A stretch of 24,120 bases of DNA from FEN-1297 sp046704565 (GCA_046704565.1 JBJKRP010000214.1:1-24120); one strand, 5' to 3'; numbered from the stretch's first letter, positions 1-7,640 are shown. Numbers and translations: made by a program. Notes: generated by a model not told the origin, from the letters alone.

Positions 1-138
1 TATTGGAAAGTTGAAAGCTTAAAAGAATTTGAGACTAAGTTTTCTTTATGGAAACCATATTACCAGGAAGTAGAAACTAAAGAAGTAATTACGGCTAAAG
101 AAGCAATGGTTTCACTGTTTAATCAAAAAATAATCTAA
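1..138 (+). CDS. C-terminal end of an unidentified protein (5' end outside window)
   Basis: Frame 1 is open from the first base to a TAA stop at 136-138, giving the last 45 residues of a protein. The tail is rich in Lys, Glu and aromatic residues (YWKVESLKEFETKFSLW at its start) and ends NQKII. I recognise no family motif, and the fragment is too short to assign. A small G+C-rich hairpin follows the stop within a few bases, which fits the end of a transcription unit. It is reported because the frame is open to the window edge with no internal stop; it could still be chance, since 45 codons is short. Confidence 0.5.
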   Translation, partial: YWKVESLKEFETKFSLWKPYYQEVETKEVITAKEAMVSLFNQKII

Positions 139-141
139 TAC

Positions 142-162
142 TTGTCCCGTGAATCGGGATAA
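142..162. repeat. Small inverted repeat / stem-loop after the first gene
   Basis: TTGTCCCG and CGGGATAA flank the loop TGAAT, forming an eight-pair stem with one G-U pair. It lies 3 bases after the stop of the partial gene. No T-run follows, so a classical intrinsic terminator is not well supported. It could be a transcript-end hairpin or a copy of a short dispersed palindrome; copy number cannot be judged from this window. Confidence 0.35.
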
Positions 163-229
163 CAGGGCGTTGGAAGTTATGGTCTATCTAATACAACTTT
201 TACAAACAAAATAAATAAAGGAGATAACA

Positions 230-973
230 ATGCAGCTACGTTTTCATGAAATTGCAGAAACATATCATCGTATATTGGATCCATTCACTGACGAGCAATT
301 AATGCTGCTGGGCGAAATATGCCGTTTGAACCCTGGTACTAAGCTGCTTGACCTGGCATGCGGCAAAGGGGAGATGTTATGCCGCTGGGCGCAAAAATAT
401 GGTGTGCATGGTATAGGTGTAGACATCAGTTCAGATTTTTTGGAATCTGCAAAAAGCCGTGCAAAAGAGTTGAACGTTTCCAACAACTTAACCTTTATTC
501 AAGGCGATGCAGGGAATTATTCTTCCGAAACGCATGCCTATGACGTAGTAAGCTGCCTCGGGGCTACCTGGATCGGCAGCGGTTTGACGGGAACAATTGA
601 ATTAATGAAACCGGCGGTAACACCAAACGGATTGCTGCTAATTGGCGAGCCGTACTGGATTGATACTCCGCCTGAACCTGCTTACGGGGCATTTGGCGTT
701 AAGCCGGATGACTTTGTTACATTAGATATTATATTAGAGCGGTTTGAATCCACGGGATTAAAGCTTGTTGAGATGGTGCTGGCAAGCCATCATAGCTGGG
801 ACCGGTACGAAGCATCACGGTGGATGGCTGTAGATGATTTCATACGGAAGAATCCAAACGATCCAGACGCATCAGAACTGAACGAATGGATAAGCGACAG
901 CCGCCGCGCATACCTAAAGTATGGAAGACGTTATTTAGGCTGGGGAGTGTTCGTACTAAGGCTTGCGCATTAG
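230..973 (+). CDS. Class I SAM-dependent methyltransferase
   Basis: A 247-residue soluble protein with a Rossmann-type methyltransferase fold that should transfer a methyl group from S-adenosylmethionine to an unknown substrate. Motif I is LLDLACGKGEML (about residues 39-50), followed by the acidic residue that binds the SAM ribose in GVDIS (about 63-67). QGDAGNY (about 91-97) is the adenine-contacting region, and LLLIGEPYW is the usual post-IV strand. The ATG has a clear AAGGAG at 218-223, six bases upstream. Base composition is unusual: 541-600 contains 34 G/C of 60, clearly above the flanking genes, which suggests recent acquisition. It stands alone with no obvious pathway partner. The substrate cannot be told from sequence. 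Confidence 0.85.
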   Translation: MQLRFHEIAETYHRILDPFTDEQLMLLGEICRLNPGTKLLDLACGKGEMLCRWAQKYGVHGIGVDISSDFLESAKSRAKELNVSNNLTFIQGDAGNYSSETHAYDVVSCLGATWIGSGLTGTIELMKPAVTPNGLLLIGEPYWIDTPPEPAYGAFGVKPDDFVTLDIILERFESTGLKLVEMVLASHHSWDRYEASRWMAVDDFIRKNPNDPDASELNEWISDSRRAYLKYGRRYLGWGVFVLRLAH

Positions 974-1162
974 TACGTTTTACTAACGGTAAAGCATAGA
1001 CGCGAATTAAACATGCGGCTGCTAATGAACGATATCATTACAGCTTATTTAATGATCAATTCGTTTTATCGAAATAAAGCTGAAATGGAAACAGACAAAA
1101 ATGGAAAGGTATCTTATTATTCCGCCTTTTCTTATTTTTATTGTAAATAAATTTAGATTTAT

Positions 1163-1465
1163 ATGAGAAAGAATTTATCCGCGGAAGAAATATTTAAAAT
1201 TCTGCAAAGCAACCATAACGTACTTACAAAATACCGTGTAAGAAAGATTGGTCTGTTCGGTTCTTCTGTCAGAAATGAGGCATCAAATAAAAGTGACGTT
1301 GACTTACTAGTTGAGTTTGAGAAAAAGACGTTTGACAATTATATAGAGCTTGCTTTCGAATTAGAAAAAATATTTAACAGAAAGGTTGACCTATTAACCG
1401 AAGAGGGAATTAGTCCTTATATGCTTCCATATATAAAAAAAGAAATACAATGGTATGAAACGTAA
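1163..1465 (+). CDS. mntA: MntA-type minimal nucleotidyltransferase (antitoxin)
   Basis: A 100-residue minimal nucleotidyltransferase of the pol-beta superfamily. The signature GLFGSSVRNEASNKSDVDLL carries the GS pair (G33, S34) and the metal-binding aspartates D45 and D47; the third carboxylate is probably D76 in RKVDLL. In characterised MntA/HepT pairs this protein is the antitoxin and modifies the HepT toxin by adding AMP units to a tyrosine in its RNase motif. The next gene is a HepT homologue starting 11 bases before this stop, the usual tight coupling of such modules. No Shine-Dalgarno sequence is visible before the ATG. The region is AT-rich compared with the methyltransferase upstream, in keeping with a mobile cassette. 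All catalytic residues are present, so it should be active. Confidence 0.88.
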   Translation: MRKNLSAEEIFKILQSNHNVLTKYRVRKIGLFGSSVRNEASNKSDVDLLVEFEKKTFDNYIELAFELEKIFNRKVDLLTEEGISPYMLPYIKKEIQWYET

Positions 1466-1796
1466 TGAAGTATATTTAAGACATATTTTAGATGAGATTA
1501 TATTCTTATTAAGATCGACTGAGGATTTAACGTATGAATCCTTTCTTGAAAATGAAATGTACACAAGAGCTTTTTCAAGAAGCTTTGAGATTATAGGGGA
1601 AGCAGTCAAAAACCTATCCTCTGATTTTCGTAAAAAACATAAAGATACTGAATGGAAGAAAATAGCAGGAATGAGAGATAAGATAATTCATAATTATTTT
1701 AGCGTTGATTATACTATCCTATGGGACGTAATTAAAAATAAATTGCCTGATATTAAAGAAAATATCCAGGATATTTTAAGTCAAAAAGAAGAATAG
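1455..1796 (+). CDS. hepT: HepT-type HEPN-domain RNase toxin
   Basis: A 113-residue HEPN-domain protein (DUF86/HepT family). The RNase motif R-x4-H-x-Y is intact as RDKIIHNYF, with R74, H79 and Y81. The helix SRSFEIIGEAVKNLS (about 41-55) is the conserved one found before the motif in this family. HepT proteins are ribonuclease toxins held inactive by the partner MntA, which adenylylates the motif tyrosine. The ATG lies inside the end of mntA (11-base overlap), so translational coupling is likely. Composition is strongly AT-rich (1501-1560 has 17 G/C of 60). With both active sites intact this is probably a working toxin-antitoxin module; a role in plasmid or phage defence is known for relatives but not shown here. 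Confidence 0.88.
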   Translation: MKRNEVYLRHILDEIIFLLRSTEDLTYESFLENEMYTRAFSRSFEIIGEAVKNLSSDFRKKHKDTEWKKIAGMRDKIIHNYFSVDYTILWDVIKNKLPDIKENIQDILSQKEE

Positions 1797-1886
1797 AGCA
1801 AATTTGTTATACTAAATAGCATTTTTAATAAATAAAAAGCTTTCCAACATTAAAAAGGTCTCTATAAACATTATAGGAGTATAAAC

Positions 1887-2126
1887 ATGGACAGCGAAGA
1901 AAAAACAGAGAATAATTATCCGGAAGAGCACGGTACAAAGCGTGCTTACCCGGCTGCATCAAAGAACGGCGGAGTTGCAGGCGTTTACGGCTTAGCCTTT
2001 ATAGGCGCCGCGGTTTATTTTATCGGTCATGCAGCTACATTTTGGGCAGGAGTGCTTGGATTTCTAAAAGCGATCGTATGGCCCGCTTTACTTGTTTATA
2101 ATGTGCTGGATTTTTTAAAGATGTAA
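1887..2126 (+). CDS. Small conserved-type membrane protein, function unknown
   Basis: A 79-residue protein with a charged, Glu/Lys-rich N-terminal tail (about 1-27) and a hydrophobic C-terminal part. One segment, GVYGLAFIGAAVYFIGHAA, and a second, WAGVLGFLKAIVWPALLVYN, are probably two membrane helices joined by a short turn. The second helix resembles, from memory, a widespread group of uncharacterised small bacterial proteins ending in a WP-A-LVY pattern. The start is supported by GGAG at 1876-1879, seven bases before the ATG. No neighbour suggests a role, and no function is proposed. Confidence 0.7.
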   Translation: MDSEEKTENNYPEEHGTKRAYPAASKNGGVAGVYGLAFIGAAVYFIGHAATFWAGVLGFLKAIVWPALLVYNVLDFLKM

Positions 2127-2226
2127 GTTGAATAGTTTAATTGCTGCATTGCTTAATTGTTTTCTGTTACTAGAGAACTTAATTACGGAATCATTTTAAG
2201 CCGCGGTAAATATTTTAGTGTATTTG

Positions 2227-2257
2227 TTGATATACAATCGGGTTATTCATATCTTTC
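2227..2257 (+). promoter_or_regulatory. Possible Bacteroidota-type promoter for the 2296 gene
   Basis: TTG at 2227-2229, 20 bases, then TATCTTTC at 2250-2257, one base short of the TAnnTTTG consensus. It would place the transcript start about 30 bases upstream of the ATG at 2296. A single mismatch and AT-rich context make this tentative. Confidence 0.3.
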
Positions 2258-2295
2258 TTAGGAAATATTTGATTTAGAAAGATCAGTAAAGCCGG

Positions 2296-2646
2296 ATGGA
2301 AATTGACATTGATAAAAACTATAATATACGAAGATTAAGATATTGGCTGAACTACAGCCTTTCAAGCTCGACGTTGTTATTATTGAGTCTCTTTTTCGGC
2401 ATTGCAGTTACAGTGCTTACAATAGCGGCGCTTGTCTTTGCACCTTTCATGCTTAAAATTTTATTTGAAGAAAAGATGTGGGGATGGATAATATTCTTTC
2501 TTGTGTTTGTAATACTGCCTATTGCCATAGTATTTATCTTCCTGTTTCATACAAATTATTTTTTTATTGTGGGAATGATGCCCTTGGCATTCTTTTATTT
2601 ATACTGCTTCCTGTTAAGAATAACTATTAGCGACCGGCTGGACTAA
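2296..2646 (+). CDS. Hypothetical small integral membrane protein
   Basis: A 116-residue, very hydrophobic protein with a short charged N-terminus. Probable membrane segments lie at about residues 24-55 (one long or two short helices), 62-86 (GWIIFFLVFVILPIAIVFIF) and 88-109 (FFIVGMMPLAFFYLYCFLL). It ends in a short polar tail. I recognise no family. There is no Shine-Dalgarno sequence. The next gene, another membrane protein, follows after 44 bases on the same strand, so the two may be co-transcribed. The reading frame and uniform hydrophobic pattern make it a believable gene, but its role is unknown. Confidence 0.6.
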   Translation: MEIDIDKNYNIRRLRYWLNYSLSSSTLLLLSLFFGIAVTVLTIAALVFAPFMLKILFEEKMWGWIIFFLVFVILPIAIVFIFLFHTNYFFIVGMMPLAFFYLYCFLLRITISDRLD

Positions 2647-2690
2647 AAACCTTTCCGGTTAAAAAAGAAGATAAAATAGAAAGTACATTT

Positions 2691-3863
2691 ATGAAATGTG
2701 AATACTGCGGCAAGGAAATTCCCGCGGGAAGTGAAGTACAATTCAGCGGACATAACTTCTGCTGCGAAGAGCATAGCAGAGAATGGCAGAGAACATTTAA
2801 TTTGCGTTATGAGCCTGTTCAGGATTTTAATTCGTCTGCGGGAACTGCAGGTAATGGAAATCCTCAGCCTTCCCCGGATGGAGGGAAAATGTACAATGGA
2901 AATTATCTGATGAGATTGGGCGATATTCTCAGCATAGGCTTTAAGCTTATTAAAGAAACTTTCCTGCGGAACGTTGTAGTTGCTGCCGTCTTTTTAATAC
3001 CAGCAGGGTTTATCTTCTCTTACGGAATAAAGCATTTCATATTAAACCTTGGAGAAAGCGCAGTATACAGCCCCGCAGTAAACACAACGGTAATAGACCC
3101 CGGCAGGCTGTATGGGATATTTACGAATATAATAATCATGTTTGTTACAGGAGTTATATTCCTGCTTGCATATGTTGCAGTCCTGACCGGTGTTACTAAA
3201 GCAGGATGCAAGCAAATGGAAGGGAAGAGGCTAAAGGTTAGAGAAATTTTCGGCGCAATTTTCTCACAATTGTACTTTAAGGTAATAGCCCAATTATTTC
3301 TTTACTGGCTGGCGGTATCGGGAGTTATCTTTGCCGGTATACTTGTAATGACGATGTTTAAAGTTGTTAAGTTTACAACCTTTATAGGGGTGCTTGGCTT
3401 AATTGCCTCAATCGTCTTTGCGTTTTATTTAATATTCAGATGGTACTTTGCAACGATAGACCTGATACAACGGGGCAGCAACATAACGGATTCGTTCTCA
3501 AACAGCTGGTACCTGGTCGGCGGCTACTGGTGGAGGACCTTCGGCATATTGCTGCTTATCTCAATTATAGTTCAGTTCGGGATAGGAATAATTACTACAC
3601 CGCTATCGTTTATCGTGTCGTGGGATTACTATTCACATTTATTCGGCGTTATATCCGTGCAGCCCGGCGGGAATATTGACCCTTCCACAATAAGGGAGAC
3701 TTTAAAATATATGTCTTCAACTATCGGCTTTATTTTTATCTTAAATTGTTTCTTTGAGCTATTATTATTTCCGATGTTCAAGATAGCAATGTATTTTGAT
3801 CTTAGAGCGCGCAAAAATAAATTACCGGATGATAAAGGGCAGAACAATTTTGCTTCAGCATAA
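2691..3863 (+). CDS. Polytopic membrane protein with N-terminal zinc-finger-like motif
   Basis: A 390-residue protein in two parts. Residues 1-30 hold C3-x2-C6 and then C24, C25 and H28 in FCCEEHSREWQ, a pattern like small TRASH/FCS-type zinc fingers. A Ser/Gly/Pro-rich linker (about 45-70) leads to a membrane domain with about six helices, the last ending near residue 375. The stretch RGSNITDSFSNSWYLVGGYW between helices 4 and 5 is like that of the uncharacterised membrane domain seen in glycerophosphodiester phosphodiesterase-type proteins; this is a loose resemblance only. The C-terminus is polar (KNKLPDDKGQNNFASA). No Shine-Dalgarno is visible at the ATG. A second gene here (20952) also joins a zinc ribbon to a membrane domain. 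Confidence 0.65.
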   Translation: MKCEYCGKEIPAGSEVQFSGHNFCCEEHSREWQRTFNLRYEPVQDFNSSAGTAGNGNPQPSPDGGKMYNGNYLMRLGDILSIGFKLIKETFLRNVVVAAVFLIPAGFIFSYGIKHFILNLGESAVYSPAVNTTVIDPGRLYGIFTNIIIMFVTGVIFLLAYVAVLTGVTKAGCKQMEGKRLKVREIFGAIFSQLYFKVIAQLFLYWLAVSGVIFAGILVMTMFKVVKFTTFIGVLGLIASIVFAFYLIFRWYFATIDLIQRGSNITDSFSNSWYLVGGYWWRTFGILLLISIIVQFGIGIITTPLSFIVSWDYYSHLFGVISVQPGGNIDPSTIRETLKYMSSTIGFIFILNCFFELLLFPMFKIAMYFDLRARKNKLPDDKGQNNFASA

Positions 3864-3875
3864 TGTTTTAAAGAT

Positions 3876-3905
3876 TGTAAATATTTTTTGCGATACTTAT
3901 ATTTG
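3876..3905 (+). promoter_or_regulatory. Bacteroidota-type promoter for tRNA-Arg
   Basis: TATATTTG at 3898-3905 matches the TAnnTTTG -7 element exactly, with a TTG at 3876-3878 and 19 bases between. Transcription would begin about 5-10 bases before the tRNA 5' end at 3920, as expected for a tRNA gene. Confidence 0.5.
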
Positions 3906-3919
3906 CGGTGCCTTTTTTT

Positions 3920-3993
3920 GCGCCTGTAGCTTAACTGGATAGAGCATCTGACTACGGATCAGAAGGTTCGGGGTTCGAATCCCTGCAGGCGCA
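3920..3993 (+). tRNA. tRNA-Arg (anticodon ACG)
   Basis: A 74-base cloverleaf. The acceptor stem pairs GCGCCTG (3920-3926) with CAGGCGC (3986-3992), with discriminator A at 3993. The anticodon stem pairs TCTGA (3947-3951) with TCAGA (3959-3963) around the loop CTACGGA; the anticodon ACG is at 3954-3956. The T arm contains GGTTCGAAT. CCA is not encoded and must be added afterwards. ACG is normally edited to ICG by TadA so that it can read CGU, CGC and CGA. Confidence 0.97.
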
Positions 3994-4048
3994 CTGCTTT
4001 TCTTCTACTCATATCAAACAAGTTCTCGCGAATCCTGCCGCATTCAAG

Positions 4049-4080
4049 TTGCATTTACATATTAAAGAGTTTATTTTTTG
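4049..4080 (+). promoter_or_regulatory. Possible promoter for the dap operon
   Basis: TTG at 4049-4051, 20 bases, then TATTTTTTG at 4072-4080, which is the TAnnTTTG element with one extra T. A transcript starting near 4087 would have a leader of about 30 bases carrying the AAGGAG of dapA. The imperfect -7 element keeps confidence low. Confidence 0.35.
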
Positions 4081-4116
4081 CAGTCATTTTATTACAATTT
4101 ACTTAAGGAGTGAATA

Positions 4117-4998
4117 ATGTTTACCGGTGTTGGAACCGCATTGATAACACCATTTGATCAAGATCTAAATGTCGACTATAAGGCTTTAAGAAAAATATGC
4201 AAGCACCAGGTTGATGGTAATGTGGATGCTATTATTGTTCTCGGTACAACCGGCGAAGCCGCTGTTATCAGCATAGATGAGCGTAAAAGGATTACCGAAA
4301 CAATCCAGGATGAAGTTAACGGGAAAGCCAGGATAATTATAGGAACCGGTACTAACAACACAAAAAAAGTAGTTGAGCTAAATAAGATTGCCGAAGAACA
4401 GAAAGCCGACGGTGTTTTGATCGTTAATCCCTATTACAATAAGGGGACACAGGAAAGTCTTATCGAACATTATAAATTTATTTCGGAAAGGTCTGCGCTT
4501 CCGATCCTGCTTTACAATGTCCCTTCAAGAACAGGTATGAATATGCTGCCTGAAACCATTGTGCGGGTTGCTGAGGCATGCAAGAATGTAACCGGCGTAA
4601 AAGAAGCCTGCGGGAATATATCGCAGATTACCCATCTGTTCTCGATTATGCCAAAGGGCTTTACGGTGCTTTCGGGTAATGATGATCAAACGCTGCCGAT
4701 AATGGCTCTGGGAGGCGCCGGGATAGTATCGGTATTTGCAAATGCGTATCCAAAAAAGTTAAAGAGTATAACAGATGCAATCCTAAATAACAATCTGAAG
4801 CTTGCCCGGGAACTGAACAACAGGTATTTAAGCATGATGAACAGGCTGTTTGTTGAGACAAGCCCTTCTCCGATAAAATTTGTTATGAATAAGCTGGGAC
4901 TTTGTGAAAACATTCTACGCTTGCCTCTTGCCCCGGTCTCTAAAAAGTCGGAAGAATTGTTAAGCAGGGAAATTGAAATCTTTTCCGGGCTCAATTGA
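4117..4998 (+). CDS. dapA: 4-hydroxy-tetrahydrodipicolinate synthase
   Basis: This cytosolic TIM-barrel enzyme condenses pyruvate with aspartate semialdehyde, the first committed step of diaminopimelate/lysine synthesis. At 293 residues it has the usual DapA length. The Schiff-base lysine is K162 in VTGVKEACGN, the catalytic tyrosine Y133 lies in LLYNVPSRTG, the threonine pair is T44-T45 in GTTGEA, and Y107 is in NPYYNKG. All core catalytic residues are therefore present. The start is supported by AAGGAG at 4105-4110, six bases before the ATG. It opens the dapA-dapB-dapH-lysC run, and its TGA nearly abuts the dapB start. The class also contains N-acetylneuraminate lyase and related aldolases, but the operon context settles the assignment. 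Confidence 0.97.
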   Translation: MFTGVGTALITPFDQDLNVDYKALRKICKHQVDGNVDAIIVLGTTGEAAVISIDERKRITETIQDEVNGKARIIIGTGTNNTKKVVELNKIAEEQKADGVLIVNPYYNKGTQESLIEHYKFISERSALPILLYNVPSRTGMNMLPETIVRVAEACKNVTGVKEACGNISQITHLFSIMPKGFTVLSGNDDQTLPIMALGGAGIVSVFANAYPKKLKSITDAILNNNLKLARELNNRYLSMMNRLFVETSPSPIKFVMNKLGLCENILRLPLAPVSKKSEELLSREIEIFSGLN

Positions 4999-5000
4999 TT

Positions 5001-5663
5001 ATGGCAGGAAAAATAACATACGGTTTAATCGGCTCCTCCGGCAGGTTAGGATGCGAAGTTAAAAATGTTTTTAAGGAAGCCGGCTATGATTTAGTATTTG
5101 AAACTGATATTGACGGTGAAAAATACCAAGCCGATCCGGAATTACTTATCGACTGTTCTCTACCGGAAGTGTTTGAGAAGAGCCTGCAGCTTCAAAAGAA
5201 ATTTCAGGCTTCTTTAATTGTTGCAACAACCGGCTTATCTGCCGGACAGTTGGAACAACTGAAAGAATTAGGAAAAAATTATCCCGTTGTACAAAGCTTT
5301 AATTATTCTCTCGGAATACAGGTACTGTTAAAGCTTGCGGAGACGGCGTACGATAAGCTTAAAGATTGGGATATTGAAATTATAGAAACGCATCACCGGT
5401 TTAAGAAAGATAAGCCCTCCGGTACGGCAAAGATGATCCAGGAAATTGTGAAGGATAAGAATGTCACTCCGGCATCTTTAAGGCTGGGAAATATTGCCGG
5501 GGACCATACGATCTACTTCGGTGGTTTAGGCGAAGTTCTTTCAATTACACACAGCGCTACTTCACGAAGAACATTTGCCGAAGGTATTTTGAAGTCCGCC
5601 GAGTTTCTAACCGGTAAAAAGAGCGGACTTTATTCTTTTCATGATGTCGTTTACGGGAACTAA
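5001..5663 (+). CDS. dapB: 4-hydroxy-tetrahydrodipicolinate reductase
   Basis: DapB reduces the DapA product with NAD(P)H to tetrahydrodipicolinate. The N-terminal dinucleotide-binding loop is GLIGSSGRLG (residues 8-17). The catalytic and substrate-binding block THHRFKKDKPSGTAK runs from 130 to 144, with H131, H132 and K135 matching the catalytic H-H-x-x-K of the family and SGTA binding the product carboxylates. At 220 residues it is shorter than the roughly 270 of E. coli. I place the start at ATG 5001, two bases after the dapA stop; a TTG at 4995 is in frame and would overlap dapA by four bases, adding only two residues. The N-terminal strand KITYGLIG follows directly from the ATG, which favours it. 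Confidence 0.95.
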   Translation: MAGKITYGLIGSSGRLGCEVKNVFKEAGYDLVFETDIDGEKYQADPELLIDCSLPEVFEKSLQLQKKFQASLIVATTGLSAGQLEQLKELGKNYPVVQSFNYSLGIQVLLKLAETAYDKLKDWDIEIIETHHRFKKDKPSGTAKMIQEIVKDKNVTPASLRLGNIAGDHTIYFGGLGEVLSITHSATSRRTFAEGILKSAEFLTGKKSGLYSFHDVVYGN

Positions 5664-5721
5664 TCCGCAAGTTTGTGAATTAACAAGAATTTAAGATTTA
5701 AATATTGGTTAAAAGGATTAA

Positions 5722-6420
5722 ATGGATTCATACGAGATTATAAACTACATTGCCAACTCGGTTAAGAAGACTCCTGCAAGAATTTATCTTAAAGGTGAAC
5801 TGAGTAAAATAGACTTCGAATCGCTTGAATTTTTCGGCGATGATAAGTTTGGGATTTTGTTTTGTGAGCACAATGAGTTTCAACCTTTTTATGAAAAAAA
5901 TAAGTCCAATATAAAAAGCTGTAAGATTGAGATTGATAGAAGAAATTCCGCGATACCGCTTGCTGACCTGACAAAGTTCAAGGCAAGGATAGAACCCGGC
6001 GCTGTAATCCGGGACCTGACGGAAATCGGTGATAACTGCGTTATAATGATGGGAGCTGTTGTAAACATCGGAGCAGTCATCGGCGAGAAGACGATGATTG
6101 ACATGAACGTAGTTGTCGGCGGGAGAGTAATCGTAGGAAAGAACTGCCACATCGGGGCGGGCGCAGTATTAGCCGGCGTTGTAGAGCCGCCGAGCGCGAC
6201 TCCTGTAGTAATTGAGGACGACGTGCTGATAGGTGCCAATGCTGTTGTGCTTGAAGGTGTCAGGGTTGGAAAAGGAGCAGTAATTGCCGCCGGTTCGGTA
6301 GTTGTAAAAGACGTTGAGCCGTTTTCAGTAATGGCTGGAGTACCGGCAAAGCTTATCAAGAAAGTTGACGAGAAGACAAAAAGCAAGACCCAGTTACTTG
6401 AAGAACTGAGAAAATTATAG
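5722..6420 (+). CDS. dapH: Tetrahydrodipicolinate N-acetyltransferase
   Basis: DapH acetylates tetrahydrodipicolinate with acetyl-CoA to give N-acetyl-2-amino-6-oxopimelate, defining the acetylase branch of DAP synthesis. The 232-residue protein has an alpha/beta N-terminal domain (1-85) and then a left-handed beta-helix of hexapeptide repeats (about 90-205). Diagnostic blocks are IEPGAVIRD, GDNCVIMMGAVVNIG, IDMNVVVGGR, CHIGAGAVLAGVVEPPSA and IEDDVLIGANAVVLEGV, which closely follow B. subtilis YkuQ; the tail VDEKTKSKTQLLEELRKL is also family-typical. These set it apart from the succinyltransferase DapD. The gap from dapB is 58 bases, and an AAAAGGA lies just before the ATG. The M20 deacetylase needed two steps later is encoded at 8888. 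Confidence 0.96.
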   Translation: MDSYEIINYIANSVKKTPARIYLKGELSKIDFESLEFFGDDKFGILFCEHNEFQPFYEKNKSNIKSCKIEIDRRNSAIPLADLTKFKARIEPGAVIRDLTEIGDNCVIMMGAVVNIGAVIGEKTMIDMNVVVGGRVIVGKNCHIGAGAVLAGVVEPPSATPVVIEDDVLIGANAVVLEGVRVGKGAVIAAGSVVVKDVEPFSVMAGVPAKLIKKVDEKTKSKTQLLEELRKL

Positions 6421-6440
6421 ACTAAATTTTATAAACTGTA

Positions 6441-7640
6441 ATGTCTATTATAGTTCAGAAATACGGCGGAAGCAGCGTTGCCGATCTGGTTAAGATAATA
6501 AAAATCGCAAAGCTGATTTCGGAGGTAAGAAGGACAGGGTACGACGTGGCAGTCGTAGTATCGGCAATGGGGAAGACAACAGACTCACTTATCGAATTGT
6601 CAAAACAAATTACAAGCGAGCCGCCGAAACGCGAAATGGATATGCTCCTAAGTACCGGCGAGAGAATAACAATGTCCCTACTTTGCATGGCGCTGAATAA
6701 CTTTGGAGTCGAGGCAGTCTCTCTTACGGGCTCGCAGGCTGGAATTATTACAAACGACAGACACAACGACGCCAGAGTAATAGAGGTAAGACCTTTCCGC
6801 GTCCTTGACGAGTTGGAAAAAGGGAAGGTTGTTGTTGTGGGGGGATTCCAGGGAGTAAGCTATAATAAAGACATTACCACATTGGGCAGAGGCGGTTCCG
6901 ACACTACGGCAGTAGCGCTGGCTGCCGCACTTAACGCCGAGAGATGCGAAATTTATTCCGATGTTGACGGAGTCTACTCATCAGACCCGGCAGTTGTAAA
7001 GGAAGCAAAACATCTGCCCGAGATGGCTTATGAACAAATGCAGGAAATGAGCGAGGCAGGTGCAAAAGTTTTAAATGCCCAGGCGGTACAATTTGCAAAA
7101 GAAAAACAAATTGCAATTTATGCACGAAGCACTTTTCAGCCGGGCAGAGAAACTATCGTTAGAAAATTTCCGGAAGGGATTTCTAAAGGAGTAAAGGCTG
7201 TTGTCTATGAAAACGAAATTGCAAGAATTGCTTTTACAGGCGAACAATCGGAAATAAATTCTTTTCTGAAATTGCTGGAGCAGTCCCATATCCGTTTGAA
7301 AGAACTTAATTATTCGAAAAGCGGAGACGGGATTAAAATATCATTTCTTACCCCTGTCAAAAATATTTTCGGATGGGATAAGATTATTGCCGGCTTAAAT
7401 AAAAACTTCGGCAGCCAAATCAGCATTGAGCAGGGCTTTGGATCAGTATCGCTTATCGGCGACGGGATAAACAAAGATAACGGCATCTTAATCGAATCTA
7501 TTTCACTTCTTGAATCTCACCATATTCTGATTGACGGAATTGCTACCACATCGTTCCGGATATCCTTCCTGACGAATGATAACTTGATTAAGGAAACAGT
7601 CCAATTGTGCCATAAGCATTGGATAGAAGAAAAAGTTTGA
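6441..7640 (+). CDS. lysC: Aspartate kinase with divergent ACT region (first paralogue)
   Basis: Aspartate kinase phosphorylates aspartate with ATP at the entry of the aspartate pathway. The catalytic half is intact: VQKYGGSSVA (K7 onward), VVSAMGKTTD (39-48), and TTLGRGGSDTTAVALAA (146-162), plus YSDVDGVYSSDP. The regulatory half (about 255-399) keeps two ACT-like domains by length, but their sequence departs from the norm: the usual TSEIKIS element of the second ACT domain reads TTSFRIS (369-375), and the segment after VSLIG has lost the GV-A-KFF pattern. That predicts altered or absent lysine feedback. It follows dapH by 20 bases, so it belongs to the dap transcript. A second aspartate kinase follows directly; no homoserine dehydrogenase domain is fused to either. 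Confidence 0.93.
   Translation: MSIIVQKYGGSSVADLVKIIKIAKLISEVRRTGYDVAVVVSAMGKTTDSLIELSKQITSEPPKREMDMLLSTGERITMSLLCMALNNFGVEAVSLTGSQAGIITNDRHNDARVIEVRPFRVLDELEKGKVVVVGGFQGVSYNKDITTLGRGGSDTTAVALAAALNAERCEIYSDVDGVYSSDPAVVKEAKHLPEMAYEQMQEMSEAGAKVLNAQAVQFAKEKQIAIYARSTFQPGRETIVRKFPEGISKGVKAVVYENEIARIAFTGEQSEINSFLKLLEQSHIRLKELNYSKSGDGIKISFLTPVKNIFGWDKIIAGLNKNFGSQISIEQGFGSVSLIGDGINKDNGILIESISLLESHHILIDGIATTSFRISFLTNDNLIKETVQLCHKHWIEEKV

Noticed and set aside
160..200. AACAGGGCGTTGGAAGTTATGG, which loosely recalls an integron attC edge beside a lone methyltransferase cassette
   Set aside because: Neither the RYYYAAC nor the GTTRRRY core box is present in the right place, and no second copy follows the methyltransferase.
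1013..1150. A 45-codon open frame starting MRLLMNDIITAYLMINS between the methyltransferase and mntA
   Set aside because: No ribosome site, no recognisable motif and an AT-rich spacer; a frame of this length is expected by chance.
3920..3993. tRNA-Arg as an attachment site for an integrated element
   Set aside because: I saw no direct repeat of the tRNA 3' end and no integrase gene in the window.
4000..4116. A possible lysine riboswitch in front of dapA
   Set aside because: The gap of about 120 bases is too short for the roughly 170-base lysine aptamer, and its conserved helices are not seen.
5889..6386. A 165-codon open frame on the minus strand across dapH
   Set aside because: It is the antisense of the hexapeptide-repeat gene; its Thr/Pro/Ser-rich translation reflects the repeats and shows no domain.
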